Assembly: GCF_932526225.1 (NCBI RefSeq)
Contig: NC_064047.1
Span: forward strand, 2,913,501 to 2,977,500
Source of the DNA: Nematostella vectensis
Lineage: Eukaryota; Cnidaria; Anthozoa; Actiniaria; Edwardsiidae
Length of the DNA stretch: 64,000 nt
Direction: 5' to 3'
The notes under the pieces were generated by a model. The model was not told the origin of the DNA. It saw nothing but the letters and a program-made list of their open reading frames with translations, and searched no databases. Both the position numbers and the translations under genes were made by a program. Positions 46,601 through 58,700 of the stretch are shown piece after piece (the first letter of the stretch is position 1; every line of letters starts with the position of its first letter).

Positions 46601-48978
46601 TTTTAAAAAATTCGAGAAAAAATTAAGTGTCGCGAAAATTAGGATGAACGAAGATTAAGTGAGTACACAATAACCCTTTGGAGGAATATGGCCCGTTAAA
46701 TAAGCTTTATGGAAACACCTTGTCTACTGAGTCATCTAATGTACATATAGTACGGTGAGTTGGACTTGTTAGGAAACTAAATTTAGCCCACGCATCTTTT
46801 TGTTACAAATTGTTCCAGTTTTGATGATTACAGCACATTTTAATTCCACTTGCTTTGCTTGATTTTATTATCCCAAAATCGCGAAATCGCGAAAATAAAA
46901 TGATCTGGTTGTTACTAAAATAGGAAAATCGCGAAAATAAAGTGTCGCGAAATATCGCCATCTCAAAATCGAGGGAAATGGTATAATTGTGAAATATACA
47001 CCAGCTAGTGTATGTGAGATTATAATACGAATGAATTATTACGAAATGAATTATTACGGGATGAATTATTACGGGATGCGAACGCACCCCCCCCCCCCCC
47101 CCCCACAACGGCCGAAAGTCCACTTTTGGTTCTCAATAGACGTGCTATTTGTAGACAAACTGAAAATCATAAGGTAGATCACTCTGGTATGTAGCCAAAT
47201 CCGACAACGTCCCGTGAAGATACTGCAAAGGCATAAAAAAATATCTTTTTGTTCTTTCAGAGGTGGTTAGATTTTTATCAGAGAAATGCCTCCCTCCCCC
47301 TTCCCCCCGGAAAAATTAGGTCCACTTTTTCGGATTTCGCATCCCCCCCTCCCCCCCCCCAAGAAAAATCCTGGGTACGGGCCGGGACTCGAATAACACA
47401 GAAGCGCGAGGGAAGTAGAGGCAAGAAAATGCGAAGTAAGCGCGAGGTTATAATACCAATGAATTATTACAAACAGAATGACACAAATGATAAATACAGT
47501 AGTATTAACAATCGCTTTTATGAAAACGATTTGATGACGAATCACTAATACAATTCTCGCCATGTTTTTATCTGGTGAAATCTCAAGCTGGTCGCGCTTA
47601 TAAAAAAGATCCTCATAAAAAAAAACTTTAAGGCTAAAAACTGTAAAGATGAAGGTGAATTAAAAAAGTAACGAAACTCTTTTGAAGATAAAATTTTAAT
47701 AAACTTTATTCTGGTGCAAATTTAGAATTCAAATTAATTTGGATAATATCCAGGTCATTTCCCAGTCGCCAAGTGAGACTATTGTTACACTCAGACAACC
47801 CCCGGGAAGAAAAACTTGGTAGCTGCTAGCCAACACAGCCGCTTCTACTTTTTGGCTCAAGTGTAAGAAAGCCTCCATCACCCCATTTCACTTTTAAATG
47901 GTTATTTTGGCATTTTATCGCCTAAATGGTGTTTCAACGTTGACTGAAAACAAAAACAAAAACCCTAAGGGTCCGTTGGTGTAAAATCACGATGGATTAG
48001 AGCCCCCAAAATTGAATAGAATAAAAACATCATCAGCCGCTTCTAGAACTATGGCAACCGGATATCAGCAGCGCGAGAGGATCGCATCGCTTGATAAGGT
48101 CAAGTTCCAAATGACTACAGAGTTACACTCACGCAAACGGCTAAACTTGCGTTTTAATAAAAAGCGAGATAAAGAACAAGTCCTTCTATACTGGGTATCC
48201 TGTAGTTTGCAAGGTGTTTTATTTTACGTAAACAACGAGGACTTTTAATTAGAATGCGTGAATTACTATTGTTTAAGTTTAAAAGGGTAATATGCTGATT
48301 ATAACTTTACGAGACGTCAATTCTGACATGAAAAAAAAATACTAACACAAATCAATAAAGCTACGTGATTAAAACCACGTAAAAGGATACAAAATGAGTA
48401 CCGATCTCGTGGTCGGCGAGCGACTGGATTCCATGCGTTCGTAGGAAGGTATTCTCTTTATTGCCTTTGAGAATCAGCGTGAATTTACGCGCCTCGGGCC
48501 GGTTAAATCGTACGTTGGGACCTTGCCATAGAAGTCTTCCGCTTCCGTGGACATCATTTGCCCAGATTATATTCAGTTGTCCATCTAATCCGTGAGACTT
48601 TATGTAGTTCATCATAAATTCCGTCGCTTCTGATCGATCCAATTTCTTTCCAAAAGCCGCGTCCAAGAAATTATCCCCGCTTCCAAAGTGCTGTCGGACG
48701 CGTTCAAGAATCAATTTTGCCTCAGGAAGAAACTCAAACCGTATATCCGTCTTCTTCTTCTTGGGATAAGTATCAATTGGCCGGCTAAACTGGAATTTGG
48801 GGGTCTTTCCAAAGCGTAGAAATTTATCTTTTTCTTCTTGTAGGTTCAGTATGTGCAGGGTCGGCCGGTGTTTTGATGGGGTTTCCCGTAGAACCTTGAT
48901 GGAGGTTTTTCTCATCGGGTCGAACACGTAGCGAAAAGTTTTTGACTCTTCATCATTACTCTCCATGGTGGAGCTCAT
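43695..48978 (-). CDS. MATCAP-like microtubule tyrosine carboxypeptidase (KIAA0895 family), 4 exons
   Basis: Zinc metallopeptidase of the MATCAP/KIAA0895-KIAA0895L family (DUF1704), which removes the C-terminal tyrosine of alpha-tubulin. Minus-strand exons: 48978-48391, 46205-46037, 45492-45325, 44098-43695. Phases 0, 1, 1 join to about 442 aa, close to human KIAA0895L. FRYVFDPMRKTSIKVL and TLHILNLQEEKDKFLRFG open the conserved part. The zinc motif HEIGTH is residues 190-195, split from RSANDGLQPW by intron 1. The third ligand is in CEEGLAAI (about 228-229). ALLYYTACMSEQMTFKELF spans the exon 2/3 junction and IDFKLLYAGKI is in exon 4. The C-tail is Arg/Pro-rich. I chose ATG 48978; the ATG at 48966 has a better context. 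Intron 3 carries copies of the exon 3 end. Confidence 0.9.
44372..44620 (-). mobile_element. tRNA-derived SINE
   Basis: On the minus strand the head has an A-box-like GTGGCTTAGCGTGTTAGCGC and a B-box-like AAGGTTCTAGTCCTGG at tRNA spacing. A body with GATCTCGCGACTCGGGC follows, ending in a CCCACGCACGCA simple repeat. Intron 3 of the MATCAP-like gene. Confidence 0.75.
44650..45324 (-). repeat. ~75-bp minisatellite carrying copies of the exon 3 end and 5' splice site
   Basis: Eight tandem units follow the true donor of MATCAP exon 3 (45325|45324). Each holds the exon's last ~24 bases, ending GTGCTACTTCGAAG, plus GTAAGG (read on the minus strand). Two spacer types alternate (TTTGTATAATTATCGTAGGC and GTTCGTAGGATGATCGTGAG), a higher-order pattern. 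The GT is lost in the unit near 45168, and the units near 44715 and 44790 are altered. Confidence 0.92.
45605..45830 (+). repeat. GATGAT-rich repeat, copy 1
   Basis: GATGATGA-rich tract sharing a long ordered pattern (GATGACGAGGTGATGGTG, GAAGATAATGCAGGT, GACGGTAATGTTT) with 50640-50850, so both derive from one dispersed element and not from independent slippage. Intron 2 of the MATCAP-like gene. Confidence 0.75.
46413..46537. mobile_element. 125-bp foldback MITE
   Basis: The left arm TACCCTAAGTACCAGAGCCTC and right arm GAGGCTCTGATACCCAGGGTA are inverted, with an inner match CAAAATG / CATTTTG. The whole element folds into one hairpin. Intron 1 of the MATCAP-like gene. Confidence 0.75.
46585..46970. 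repeat. Cluster of TCGCGAAAAT words
   Basis: About eight TCGCGA or CGCGAAAAT words in two groups (46587-46640 and 46870-46955) in AT-rich sequence. Probably a decayed dispersed repeat. Confidence 0.5.
47068..47395. repeat. Dispersed C-rich repeat, copy 2
   Basis: Partner of 35255-35590 with the same ordered blocks: GCGAACGCACCCCC, GGTTCTCAATAGACG, GTAGCCAAATCCGACAA, AAAAATTAGGTCCACT, CCTGGGTAC. Intron 1 of the MATCAP-like gene. Confidence 0.8.
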
Positions 48979-49938
48979 TAAAGGCCTAGTCTTCAAACCA
49001 GGCGAAGTCTTAATAGTAATTTAGCCCATGGTTAAAAAATCCACATCCCAGCAGAAGAAATTTGGCTGATTTCCCCAAACAGCTGAGCGTGGATACGGAA
49101 ACTGCTGAACGCGCGCGTAAAGGTCCGTTACCATAGCAACGTACAATCTCTTTGTCACGCAAATGTAACATAATCCCTTTATAACCAATTAGCGTTCTTT
49201 TGGACGGATCAATTAATTTGGGATTAGGGAAAATCAAATTAGAGTCACAGTGAATATGAAATGGCCATTGTCCTTTATTTCTGAGGCTGCGACGGAACTT
49301 CGACATTGAGAAGACGAATGCCAACGAAAAGGCGGGAGGCGTTGCTGTTCGGCCTTTTATTTGAAGCCTCGGAGCGACAAGTTTTTTGCTTACACGGTTG
49401 ACGTCGCGGCGTGTTTTTAATCTCATAATCTAGTATTTGCGTTTTTGTGGGGTTTGGAATAAATAGACGGGAATAAGAGCAATAACAACACTTAATTTAG
49501 ATTTGTATGATCTTTGTTTGTGTACCTGTAAAAGTTTATATGGTTCCTAGAGAAGAATCTGAAAAACACTTATTTCAGAAAGGTTTTCAACGCGAAACGG
49601 CGAATGGCAATTGCCAAATGGCAGTTCTACGACCGAAAAAGTTTTTATGGGTGGTTTATTATTTGTAAAAATAAAGGTGATAAATAAACTCAAGCGATGT
49701 CAGAACCATATATTAATTATTATTAAATGGATAGTCGTATGTTTTATTTATATCTTACCGAATTTTGGAACAAATATGGGTCCTTTGGGTCGTAGAACTG
49801 CCACTTGTCAATAGCCATTTGCACTGACGTTTTTTTGAAAAAGGTGTATATGTATTAATGCATATGGCGCGTTTTGACTTTTGTAGTTATCATAAATGGC
49901 TGCGAAGCAATGCATTATGGTTTAAGCCAATATATGTT
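48979..49938. other. Intergenic, MATCAP-like gene to NUP43
   Basis: A minus-strand frame of 138 codons (49426-49010) has no family resemblance and no clear splice link to the MATCAP-like gene. The region should include that gene's promoter and perhaps an untranslated first exon. Confidence 0.4.
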
Positions 49939-49939
49939 A

Positions 49940-50174
49940 AAGCCGCATTGTCACCAGTTTACTTCCGGTCGGTTCCGTAACAATCTTCCGATGATTTCTG
50001 ATGGAAAACGAAAAATATTTCAAAATTGTAAAAGCAGTATGTGTATTGAAAGTTTCTTTGAGGCTGTAACAGATAATTTAGAGCGGATGGCCAGTTAAAT
50101 AGGGCGGATTCATTTGTCTATTGTCGGTTGAGGTTTCCGTCGGCCCTCCGGAAGTAAACTGGTGACATGCCGCT
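49940..50174. mobile_element. MITE of the GCCGC/CACCAGTTTACTT family, copy 3
   Basis: About 235 bp, AAAGCCGCATTGTCACCAG at left and AAACTGGTGACATGCCGC at right, body as in 4219-4466. It lies just past the NUP43 stop codon. Confidence 0.75.
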
Positions 50175-50226
50175 ATAAGGGGTGGAAGGGATGCAGTTTT
50201 GCTAGTATCATTTTCTATCTAATTTC

Positions 50227-53200
50227 CTACCTGATGACCATGTCATATATAACAAAAATAGCCTCACAATCACTACCACACAGAAGATGCCGGGACTCAA
50301 TATCCAAACAGTTGATTGACAGTCTGTTATCCGCAAGCAGTGAATATGTTTCCATCCTGTGTTTAGTAGCGTCCACTGATAGCCATGGACTGACGGAGGT
50401 GTCAGCTGCACTGGTGAGGTTAAGGGTGTTGCTGGTGATACCATGAAGGGTGGAGTGACCCGAGGGTGCACTCATTGACGTCCCGTCCCACTGCCATACA
50501 GACCCATCCTCAGAACAGGTGAACAGGTGATCGGCTTTTTGCGGATGGAACTTAACTTCCCACACTGAGGGAAAAAAAGTGGGAAACGGTCATATATTTT
50601 TTGTTCATGCCTTGCTGTGACACACACACACAAAAAAACGATGATGATGATGATGATGATGATGCTGGTAATGATGATGACGAGGTGATGGTGGTGAAGA
50701 TAATGCAGGTGATAATGATGGCGATGATAATAAAGATAGTGATGAGGACGGTAATGTTTCTGATGATGATGATGACAATGATGATGACTACAACGACGAC
50801 AATGATGATATTGCTTATGACGACGATTTTTTTGGGGGAGGGACTTGCTGTGGCACGCCCCCAAAAAGGTTTTTTTTTTGTTCAATACAACAAAATGTTT
50901 TCTTATGTTACAATATAGTTTTGGGGAGCACATGCACATGCCACAGAGGGGAACCTATACAGGGAGGGGAGCCGATACAGGGGAGGGCGGCATATGACAG
51001 GAGAGAAGAGGGTGGGAATCAGGGGTGGCCCAGTGTGTTAGTGCGTCAGCAGACATGGATAACACCTTTCTGTTTTTCAGCCCTGAACTTGACTTGTTGA
51101 ACTTATGTGAGCTCACTAGAAGCTTGTGTTCAGTTCCAAGATGAGACAGTTCATAATAGGATTTTACATGTGAAGTGCTTAGAAGCTGGTAGAAGCGCTA
51201 TATAAATGCTATCATTTTTTTTTTACAGAGAAGGGGAGGGGGCCTATCTGGGAGAGGGGAGCATATACCTTCTGCACTGTGACCCTCCAGCAGGGTGACC
51301 GGGTACTGCTCTTGACGCATGTCCCAGATGCTCAGGACGCCATCCTGTCCGCCAGCTGCCAGCAAGTGTGGTTGTGTTGGGTGTTTGTCTACACACAACA
51401 GAGGCACTCGATCACCAGATCTGTAAATCAAAACAAAGTGGGAGCCTCAAAAAAGATTTCAATGGCAACAAAGACAGGCCCTCAACAGCTTTTATTGGAA
51501 ATATTATGAAATGAGAAAAATGTTCAGAGCATTTATTGCTTGTTTGCGAGAAGGAAGAGCATTGCAAGCATAGTTACTAGTAACCTTTAAAGTTCTTTCA
51601 CCAAAAAAATTATAATAATTTTATGGGATATTGTTCCCTGCTAGCAGAGGCCTCTTTTTTCTGTATTTTGCTGGGCTGGCATTCGCGAGGAAAAGAGACC
51701 TCTGCCATGGATCGAAACTATTTTCGTTGCGCATGCGTGAGCGATTCTAAGCGACCACATGACGTGGCAAAACCAGATAGAATAGAAGAGCAAACTCAGC
51801 AAAGACGAGTTTGTCTTGTTTGTGGAATAAATTTCAAGACATCTGTATGGTGAGTTTTTTTTAATGTATTAAATATCGCACAGTTGGACTCAAAGCAAAG
51901 GTTACAAAACTTTTTGGTAAACTTAGATCAGCTAATTCCAGAAGAATAAGCAAAAGCTGTAAATGGTAGATTGACTCGTTAGTCAAAAGAGAGAAAATTC
52001 TGAATGAAGACAAGGCTTTGTACGGCTTCTTTTATAATTTGCCGCGTGTTATTTCTACGGAGGACACGGTTTAAAATGTGGGCTTATTATCCCACAGCGG
52101 ATATATGCTTCAAGTAGGCACTAGTCATTGTTGGCTCAAATAGTGGCCAGTAATTAATGAACGGAGCATGCGCTCGTGGACGGCGGTTTGATCAAGCGAA
52201 TTTGCAACCCATGGCAGAGGTCTCTTTTCCTCGCAAACGCCAGCCCAGCGAAATACAGAGAAAAGAGGCCTCTGCTAGCAGGGAAGGGATACTGCTTTAC
52301 TTACAGAAGCATGGTTCTTGATGGTTTGTTGTTGCGGTTTCTCAGGTCCCACATCTTGACCTGCCCGCTGAATGTGACACCAACAACCTCAGACGTGGTG
52401 GTAAAGGTGATGTCATTGATCGAGGTGCTATCTGCCGAATCTTTAAAAACCAAATCTTTGAATCAAACCCTGAGAGCAACAGTCAGGGCTGGCCCTTGCA
52501 AATGTCAGAACATTGGACAACTTAGATGTTAAAATAGAATGATTATGCATCCTATCGCTAAAATAGTAAAGTAAAAACTGAGATTTGTGCAACTGCAGAG
52601 TTCCTCCTTTAATGCAGAAACTTGGACATTAAGATATTATGAACCAAACCTACCATAAAATCTTATTGGGTTCTGATTTCCAGTTTTTAGTACATTCAAC
52701 CTCCCGTCCTCGCCTGCTGTGATTATATCTGAGGAGGTCTGGCTTGTGGCTACACTAGTACAGGGACAGGACTGGTCCAAGTGGAAATGCATGCGTTCCC
52801 ATACCTGCTCTATATAAATCACCTAAAAAGTTTTAAAAATGTAATGATTATTTCTTTTTATTTTAAGTGGGAATCAAAAAAGATAATCAAAATACAATAA
52901 CACAAACCCATAGCCAGAATGTAGTACCCATTTAGCACACCATTTTCTCATAGGTAAAGTAGAGATTACCCAAGCTTCCATGCTACTTTTTAGCGAGAAA
53001 GTGCATTGAGTATAAAATAGGGAAAATCTCAGAAACAGGGCTCCTGGAATTACGCTCTTGTGCGGAAGCGCGTAGTTTGGCTTTCTCCACATAACCCCGC
53101 GTAATTTAGCTAAATTTTGAAAGACATAACATTTAAGTGCACAGCTGATGTGTTCTTTTAGGGTTCTTACCCTATATATTCTTCGTAAGAGTGCGGTATT

Positions 53201-55398
53201 TCGAACTGTATTTGGAAAACAAATAAAATGACTAGGCATTCTTTGCTAAACTGCGAACACCTAGGACTTTTTTAATTGGCTGGTGGCTAGGAGCCAATGA
53301 AAACTCGCCTAAGATATTTTTGCGCAAAAAATAAACCTTTTTCAAGTTATTTCGTGCTTACCTTCGGTACAAAATGTAGTTTGGGCATATCAAGTGATAT
53401 TCCGTGTAATTTAGCGCGTAATTCAGTAAAGAATCCCACAAAATTTCGATTTTTAAAGAAAAATGTTTTGCAAAATCCCATGTAATTTAGCGCATAATGA
53501 TTGATTTAGCACGAAATTTAGCACGTAATTTAGCAAAGAATCCCGCGTAATTTTGAGTTTTTTTCCGCATAATTCCAGAAGCCCTGCAGAAAGTCTTCTC
53601 ACGTCAATATTTCAAAATGAATAGAATTTCCAATAATCATGTCTATTTCTTTGTTTTGTCTTCCTTACCTTTCTTTTTGTGTTATATTGATAGAGACTGA
53701 CATTCCCAGATGAAGATGCAACTACAACACTTTCTGGGCCAACATACTGCAAGTAAAATTAGATCTGTTGTTTTTATATCTATTTTGAAATGTAATGTAT
53801 GGAGTTTACTTATTTCTGATTCTCTTTTTTATACAGCATTTTCATTTTTAAAGGTAATTATAAAGAATAATATAATTATTACGCTAATTTATTTCCTGCT
53901 CTTTTTCAGAAAAAATTGAATTGCACTAAAATAAAAACTGCAGCAAATATGAAAAAAAAGGCAAAAGGGGAAGAGGTGTTCAATGCAAGAAAAAACCTAT
54001 AAAAACACATTTCCATTTAACAAGGGATGCATATATTATATTATGTTGATGATAACAAACTGTGATGTTCCTAAAAGTCACTTGAGTTCTATGTCTTTTT
54101 TATAAAGATTCAATAATTGACACCTACATTTGCTCTGTACTGCAATGGTACTGTAAATACCTGAATATCAGTTACATCCCCAATATGTTCTGTGTCAGCC
54201 ACAAGAATCGGCTCATTAGGCGTGGTTCCTGTCACTGCGCCTGGCTCTGCAGGGATGTCCTCTATTTGCCACACAGATAACCTGTTCCTCTGAGGAAAAG
54301 GAAATAACATCAAACTTCAGCTTACAGCAGAAATGCTTTTATCAGCTTGGTGAGAGGGTAACTGTTGTTTTTACTTAAGCTGTGCCCTTTTTATGTATTT
54401 TTTGTTTGAGACATATTGGTACAGTTTAGCAGATTTTCTAGAACGACCTAAGGGGAAGCAGATTTTCTAAAGGCCGAATTAGACAACACGAATAAGTCAT
54501 ATGCGGGATGTCTACAACATGTCATATTAGATCTTCTAGAAGACCCTAGGGGTAGCAATTAGGGCAAACTTTATATTGTAAGGGATAGGACAAGAATTGT
54601 GACATTTGAGGGGAGGAGACCCCTAGGCACCATGCCCCCTCCCCCTGAAAACAAGCTGTATCCTGTGTTTGAAAACTGCAATCAGGATTTTAACTACAGT
54701 ACCGGTAACAAGTATCATAACCTTCATCGCAAGTGTCAAGTCCCAATTAAAAACGTGACACGCGATAATCAAAACTCACACTTTTAATGAGGCAATCAAG
54801 ACTATAGCCACTTGCACTCGTAGAAATCGAGCCGCTTGCAAATTTAGTGAGTGCCTATGTTTAAGGATGATGACTCAAATATGAAATCGATTAATCTGCA
54901 CTAGTGGCTCCTGAAAATGTAAATTGGAAAAACGCTGCAGTAGTTATTTAAGAAAATATGGAAAAAAATACTAGAAAATATCTTGCAGAATAAGGGAGGG
55001 GGTTGTACATTGCTCCACCAACATGACTTAAGTAAGCTTATCAAAGACATGCAAACAAAACGGAAATATTCATACGAACTAGTTTCATATCATCGAATGA
55101 TGAACTATTCAAGTGAATGAGAGAAAGAGCATGTATAAGAAGTGCAGTACCAAAAAGTGCAGCTATTTAACTTAAGTATTAATGTACGTATTTTTTGGAA
55201 TTAGAACTTTGTGTAGAAGAAGGTCTAAAATAATCATAGTTGCATCAATCTTAAAATACCAGAACGTACGTGATCGTCCCATCCACCGGTAGTGAATGTA
55301 TCTGACGGTTCTAGAGAACCTTGTCTTGCTGAAGCCCAGCGAGCCTTAGATATCTTATGTCCGACATATTTCGCTACTATCTCTCCTCCGGCCGCCAT
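50227..55398 (-). CDS. NUP43: NUP43, Y-complex nucleoporin, 7 exons
   Basis: WD40 beta-propeller subunit of the NUP107-160 (Y) complex of the nuclear pore, also at kinetochores in vertebrates. Minus-strand exons: 55398-55270, 54289-54161, 53746-53669, 52822-52654, 52440-52305, 51420-51269, 50564-50227. All borders are GT-AG and phases join to 376 aa (human 380). Landmarks: KYVGHKISKARW near the N-terminus, TTGGWDDHRNRLSVWQI, ITAGEDGRLNVL, SGQVKMWDLR, GDRVPLLCVDKHP, AAGGQDGVLSIWDMRQ, HLFTCSEDGSVWQWDG and the C-terminal LLCGSDCEAIFV, in the human order. It shares an upstream region with UTP11. Introns contain a SINE, a GAT repeat and a MITE. Confidence 0.96.
50640..50850 (+). repeat. GATGAT-rich repeat, copy 2
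   Basis: Trinucleotide-rich tract in the last NUP43 intron, collinear with 45605-45830. Confidence 0.75.
51010..51230 (+). mobile_element. SINE-like element
   Basis: A-box-like GTGGCCCAGTGTGTTAGTGC at the start. The 3' part has GAAGTGCTTAGAAGC and GCGCTATATAAATGC, a tail type common to LINE-mobilised SINEs, and it ends in a T-run. The B box is not clear, so I call it SINE-like. Intron 6 of NUP43. Confidence 0.55.
51633..52285. mobile_element. 653-bp TIR element with ~75-bp ends
   Basis: The left TTCCCTGCTAGCAGAGGCCT is matched in inverse on the right, and the match continues through GCTGGGCTGGC and GAGGAAAAGAGACCTCTGCC. Flanks GGGATATT (51625) and GGGATACT (52286) look like an 8-bp target duplication with one mismatch, as in hAT elements. 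No transposase. Intron 5 of NUP43. Confidence 0.78.
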
Positions 55399-55751
55399 CT
55401 TGGATTCGATCCTTCCCGCGCAAGGGTAGCTAGTACCCAGGTAAAACGGTCAAGACCAAAACAGGCTAACCACCAATACAATAAATAGTTATCTTATTCC
55501 AGTTTTTCAATAGTTTTCAAATTTTGATATCATAATAGTTCTTATCAAATATCATCTGAGACCGAGATATAAAGAAACCTTCAAAGGAGACTCATCATTG
55601 AGAAAGATATGGACCCGAAATAACACCGAATTTGAAGTAAGCGCGAGGGAATGGGACTGGTAGTGTTGATCGCGGGCTCATTTCTAGTTCCATGTGAGTT
55701 TGTAAGATTTGTTTTGTTGAAGAATTTTAGGTTTGTTTTCAGAATTTGAAG
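55399..55751. promoter_or_regulatory. Shared upstream region of NUP43 and UTP11
   Basis: 353 bp separate the two divergent ATGs with no TATA box. On the minus strand AAGATGGCGGCC, a YY1-type word, overlaps the NUP43 start codon. A bidirectional promoter for two housekeeping genes is inferred. Confidence 0.6.
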
Positions 55752-58700
55752 ATGTCTGCGTTCGCCAAAGCAAAGAAATCTTATCAGAAGAACCACAAAG
55801 AACGTGGACAGGTAATAAGATTCACCATCAAAGTAATGATCTCTACGTAAAACCTTTTAAAGTCGTGTTTGATAAACGTTTAATAACATGAAGTAAACTT
55901 ACAGTAATACGAACAGGAAACATAAGTTAAGTAACTTACTTACTTACTTACTGTTTTATTGTGGCCAGAAACATATACCATATGATAACATCTGATAGAA
56001 GTGAATGCCGTAGCTAAAAGATATAAGAGATTAAATTACAATCGGTGCTTTTTTGTAATTTCTTTTTCTAGTTGGTTTATTTTGTCTGATATCTTCTCTC
56101 CTTTTGACTTAAACAGTTGAAAAACAGACATCACTTGGGTTTGCTGGAAAAACACAAGGACTATGTATTGCGAGCCAGGTAGGTGGATCAGATGCTTGGC
56201 ATGGTGCTCTCTTAGCACTGCAAGTTTCATGGGCTGGAGGCTCATAATGATCACACAGACAAAACTCTCCTTAAGACTACACACGGTTGATTGTTATTTC
56301 TGCTCTACCGTAGGGGTCTCATGCTATTTTATTAAGAGCAAGTGTTTATGTTAAGAACAGTGTATAAATAGGCGTAAATCCTATAACTTCCAATAAGCGC
56401 CCCCCATTTTTTAATAAGCGCCCCCTTTGGATTTGTGCTCCCTGTCAGTCACAATTTAAATTAAAATAAGCGCCCCCTGCAATTAAAGTCCCCTCCCCCT
56501 ATTGTTACTGATAAACTAAGCATTTGAGTTTGTTCTTGTTAAATTCCTTACTATTCAAAGATAGCCTACCTGTAGGCTTTGATAGTTTTTCCGGCACAAA
56601 AACCCCGAAAACATGAAGTTCGCATAAAGTGTCAATTTATCTGTCACATGTTATATTAGTGGCGTCGAACGAAAAAGGTGAGACATCCTGTAGGCATTCT
56701 TTTTCCTCTCTCCCCATCCTCCTGCCACATGCATTTTTTCTCTCCCTCCCCCTGCGGAGCTCATTATCCAAGATGGCGGCCGGGTTATGCGAACTCCATG
56801 TTTTGGGGGTTTTAGTGGCACAAACTATCAAAGCCTACAGATAGGGTAATTCAAAGAATTAGCTAATATTTCCTTTAGATTTTTAATACTTGATATACAG
56901 ATAAAGATACATGAAAATTGTCCATATAGAGCTTGTCTGAATTTTGGAATAAGCTTTGAATTAGTAATTTCAAGCTCTGTTCTAATCTCGATCTATGTGG
57001 GGTTAAATTGTCATTCAATTTGTTCTATCAAAGGTTTTTTTTTTGTTGATGTGTTTGGTTTTCTACAGAGATTATCACAAGAAGAAGGAAAAGCTAAAAA
57101 ATCTTAGAGAGAAAGCTCTCAACAAGAATCCAGATGAGTTTTACTTTAAGATGATCAGCACTAAAACAAAGGTACTTACAGTAGAACATCATTCAGCCTG
57201 CCCCCATCTCACATCCACACATGTTTCTGGAACATCATTCAGCCTGCCCCCCTCACATCCACACATGTTTCTGGAACATCATTCAGCCTGCCCCCATCTC
57301 ACATCCACACATGTTTCTGGAACATCATTCAGCCTGCCCCCATCTCACATCCATACATGTTTCTGGAACGTCATTCAGCCTGCCCCCATCTCACATCCAC
57401 ACATGTTTCTGGAACATCATTCAGCCTGCCCCCACCACACATCCACACATGTTTCTGTTTAAAACTGATTCCACCTTTAATTAGCTTGTGCTACCTGCGG
57501 AGCAGTTTTTATTTATTGTAAAATCAATGATTTATTCTTTTATTTATTGTGGAATGAGCTGATACGTGTATAATAAAAGATAAAAGATTAAAAGATGATT
57601 TGTTTTTAACCCAAAAAAATTCCCTAGTGGCTTTGTCATGGTATCCCTGTGGTACCATTAATTAGTATAATCACATGTACCAGGGTCCGCCATCTTGAAT
57701 GCTACAAAAAAGCTAGAAGCTCTATTAAAAGGTTGAGTTACAGAACCAAAACAGGCTTAAGCTCTTTTATATCTTGATTTATCATTTTTGCATAAAAAAA
57801 GATAATCAAGACAAAGCCACTTTCTCTTTTAGGGAGGATCATTATCTGCTTATTATTAACTGAAATAGTGTACTTATATATGCACTGTTCCAGTTGCAAT
57901 AACCTGGATAACATGTTTTTGTTTTACTCACCTTAATAGCTTGCATAAGCCCCTCCCAAATTAACACCTCACCTGAATGTGTTGCTCTTTATAGACACCA
58001 ATGTCACGGGGACTGTATGTGTGAAGGGAAGAAATGATAACAAAATAAGGGCCCAGTTTTTTGTTCAATTATTTGCAGTATAAACATAGTGTCTTGCATC
58101 AAATTATTTTTTTTTCATTTTTCTTGAGGATGGTGTACATCATGTTAAACAAGGCAAGCAGCACACCGCTGACCAGCTCAAGCTAATGAAGGCTCAGGAT
58201 CTCAATTATGTCAACTCAAAGAAGACAGCTGAAGCCAAGGTACTGGAGTTATTTGATTACTGTACAATACTACAGTTAGTTACTAGAAATAATAATAGAT
58301 CTCTCAGAGTTTCAAATGTTTTCAAAGAAATTGAGTTCCTGTGGTCTTTTCCATATAATTTTAAAAAAAATGGGGCGGCATAACCCTTTATAGGCATAAC
58401 TGCATTGCGTAGGTGTGTAACAAGGAATATACAACTGATTTTGCTGCTACTGTATGCACACAATTTTTGTTTGGTTTTTATCTGTCAATGCTCATGGTTT
58501 TAGAGTGCCTGTAATTTAAACTTATTCCTTTTTTTGTCAGAAAATTGAAAGACTACAAGCCAGCCTACATCTTCTGGAGTCCTCGGACGGTGGCCCTCCA
58601 AACCAACATATTGTGTTTGTGGACAATAAAAAAGAAGGTACATACACAAGAGGAGGTCTTCATTATGTAGTGCTTCCATGAGTACTAGTACAAAGTTTTA

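Noticed and set aside
49010..49426. 138-codon minus-strand frame upstream of the MATCAP-like gene
   Set aside because: No resemblance to the family N-terminus and no in-phase donor/acceptor pair to the first exon.
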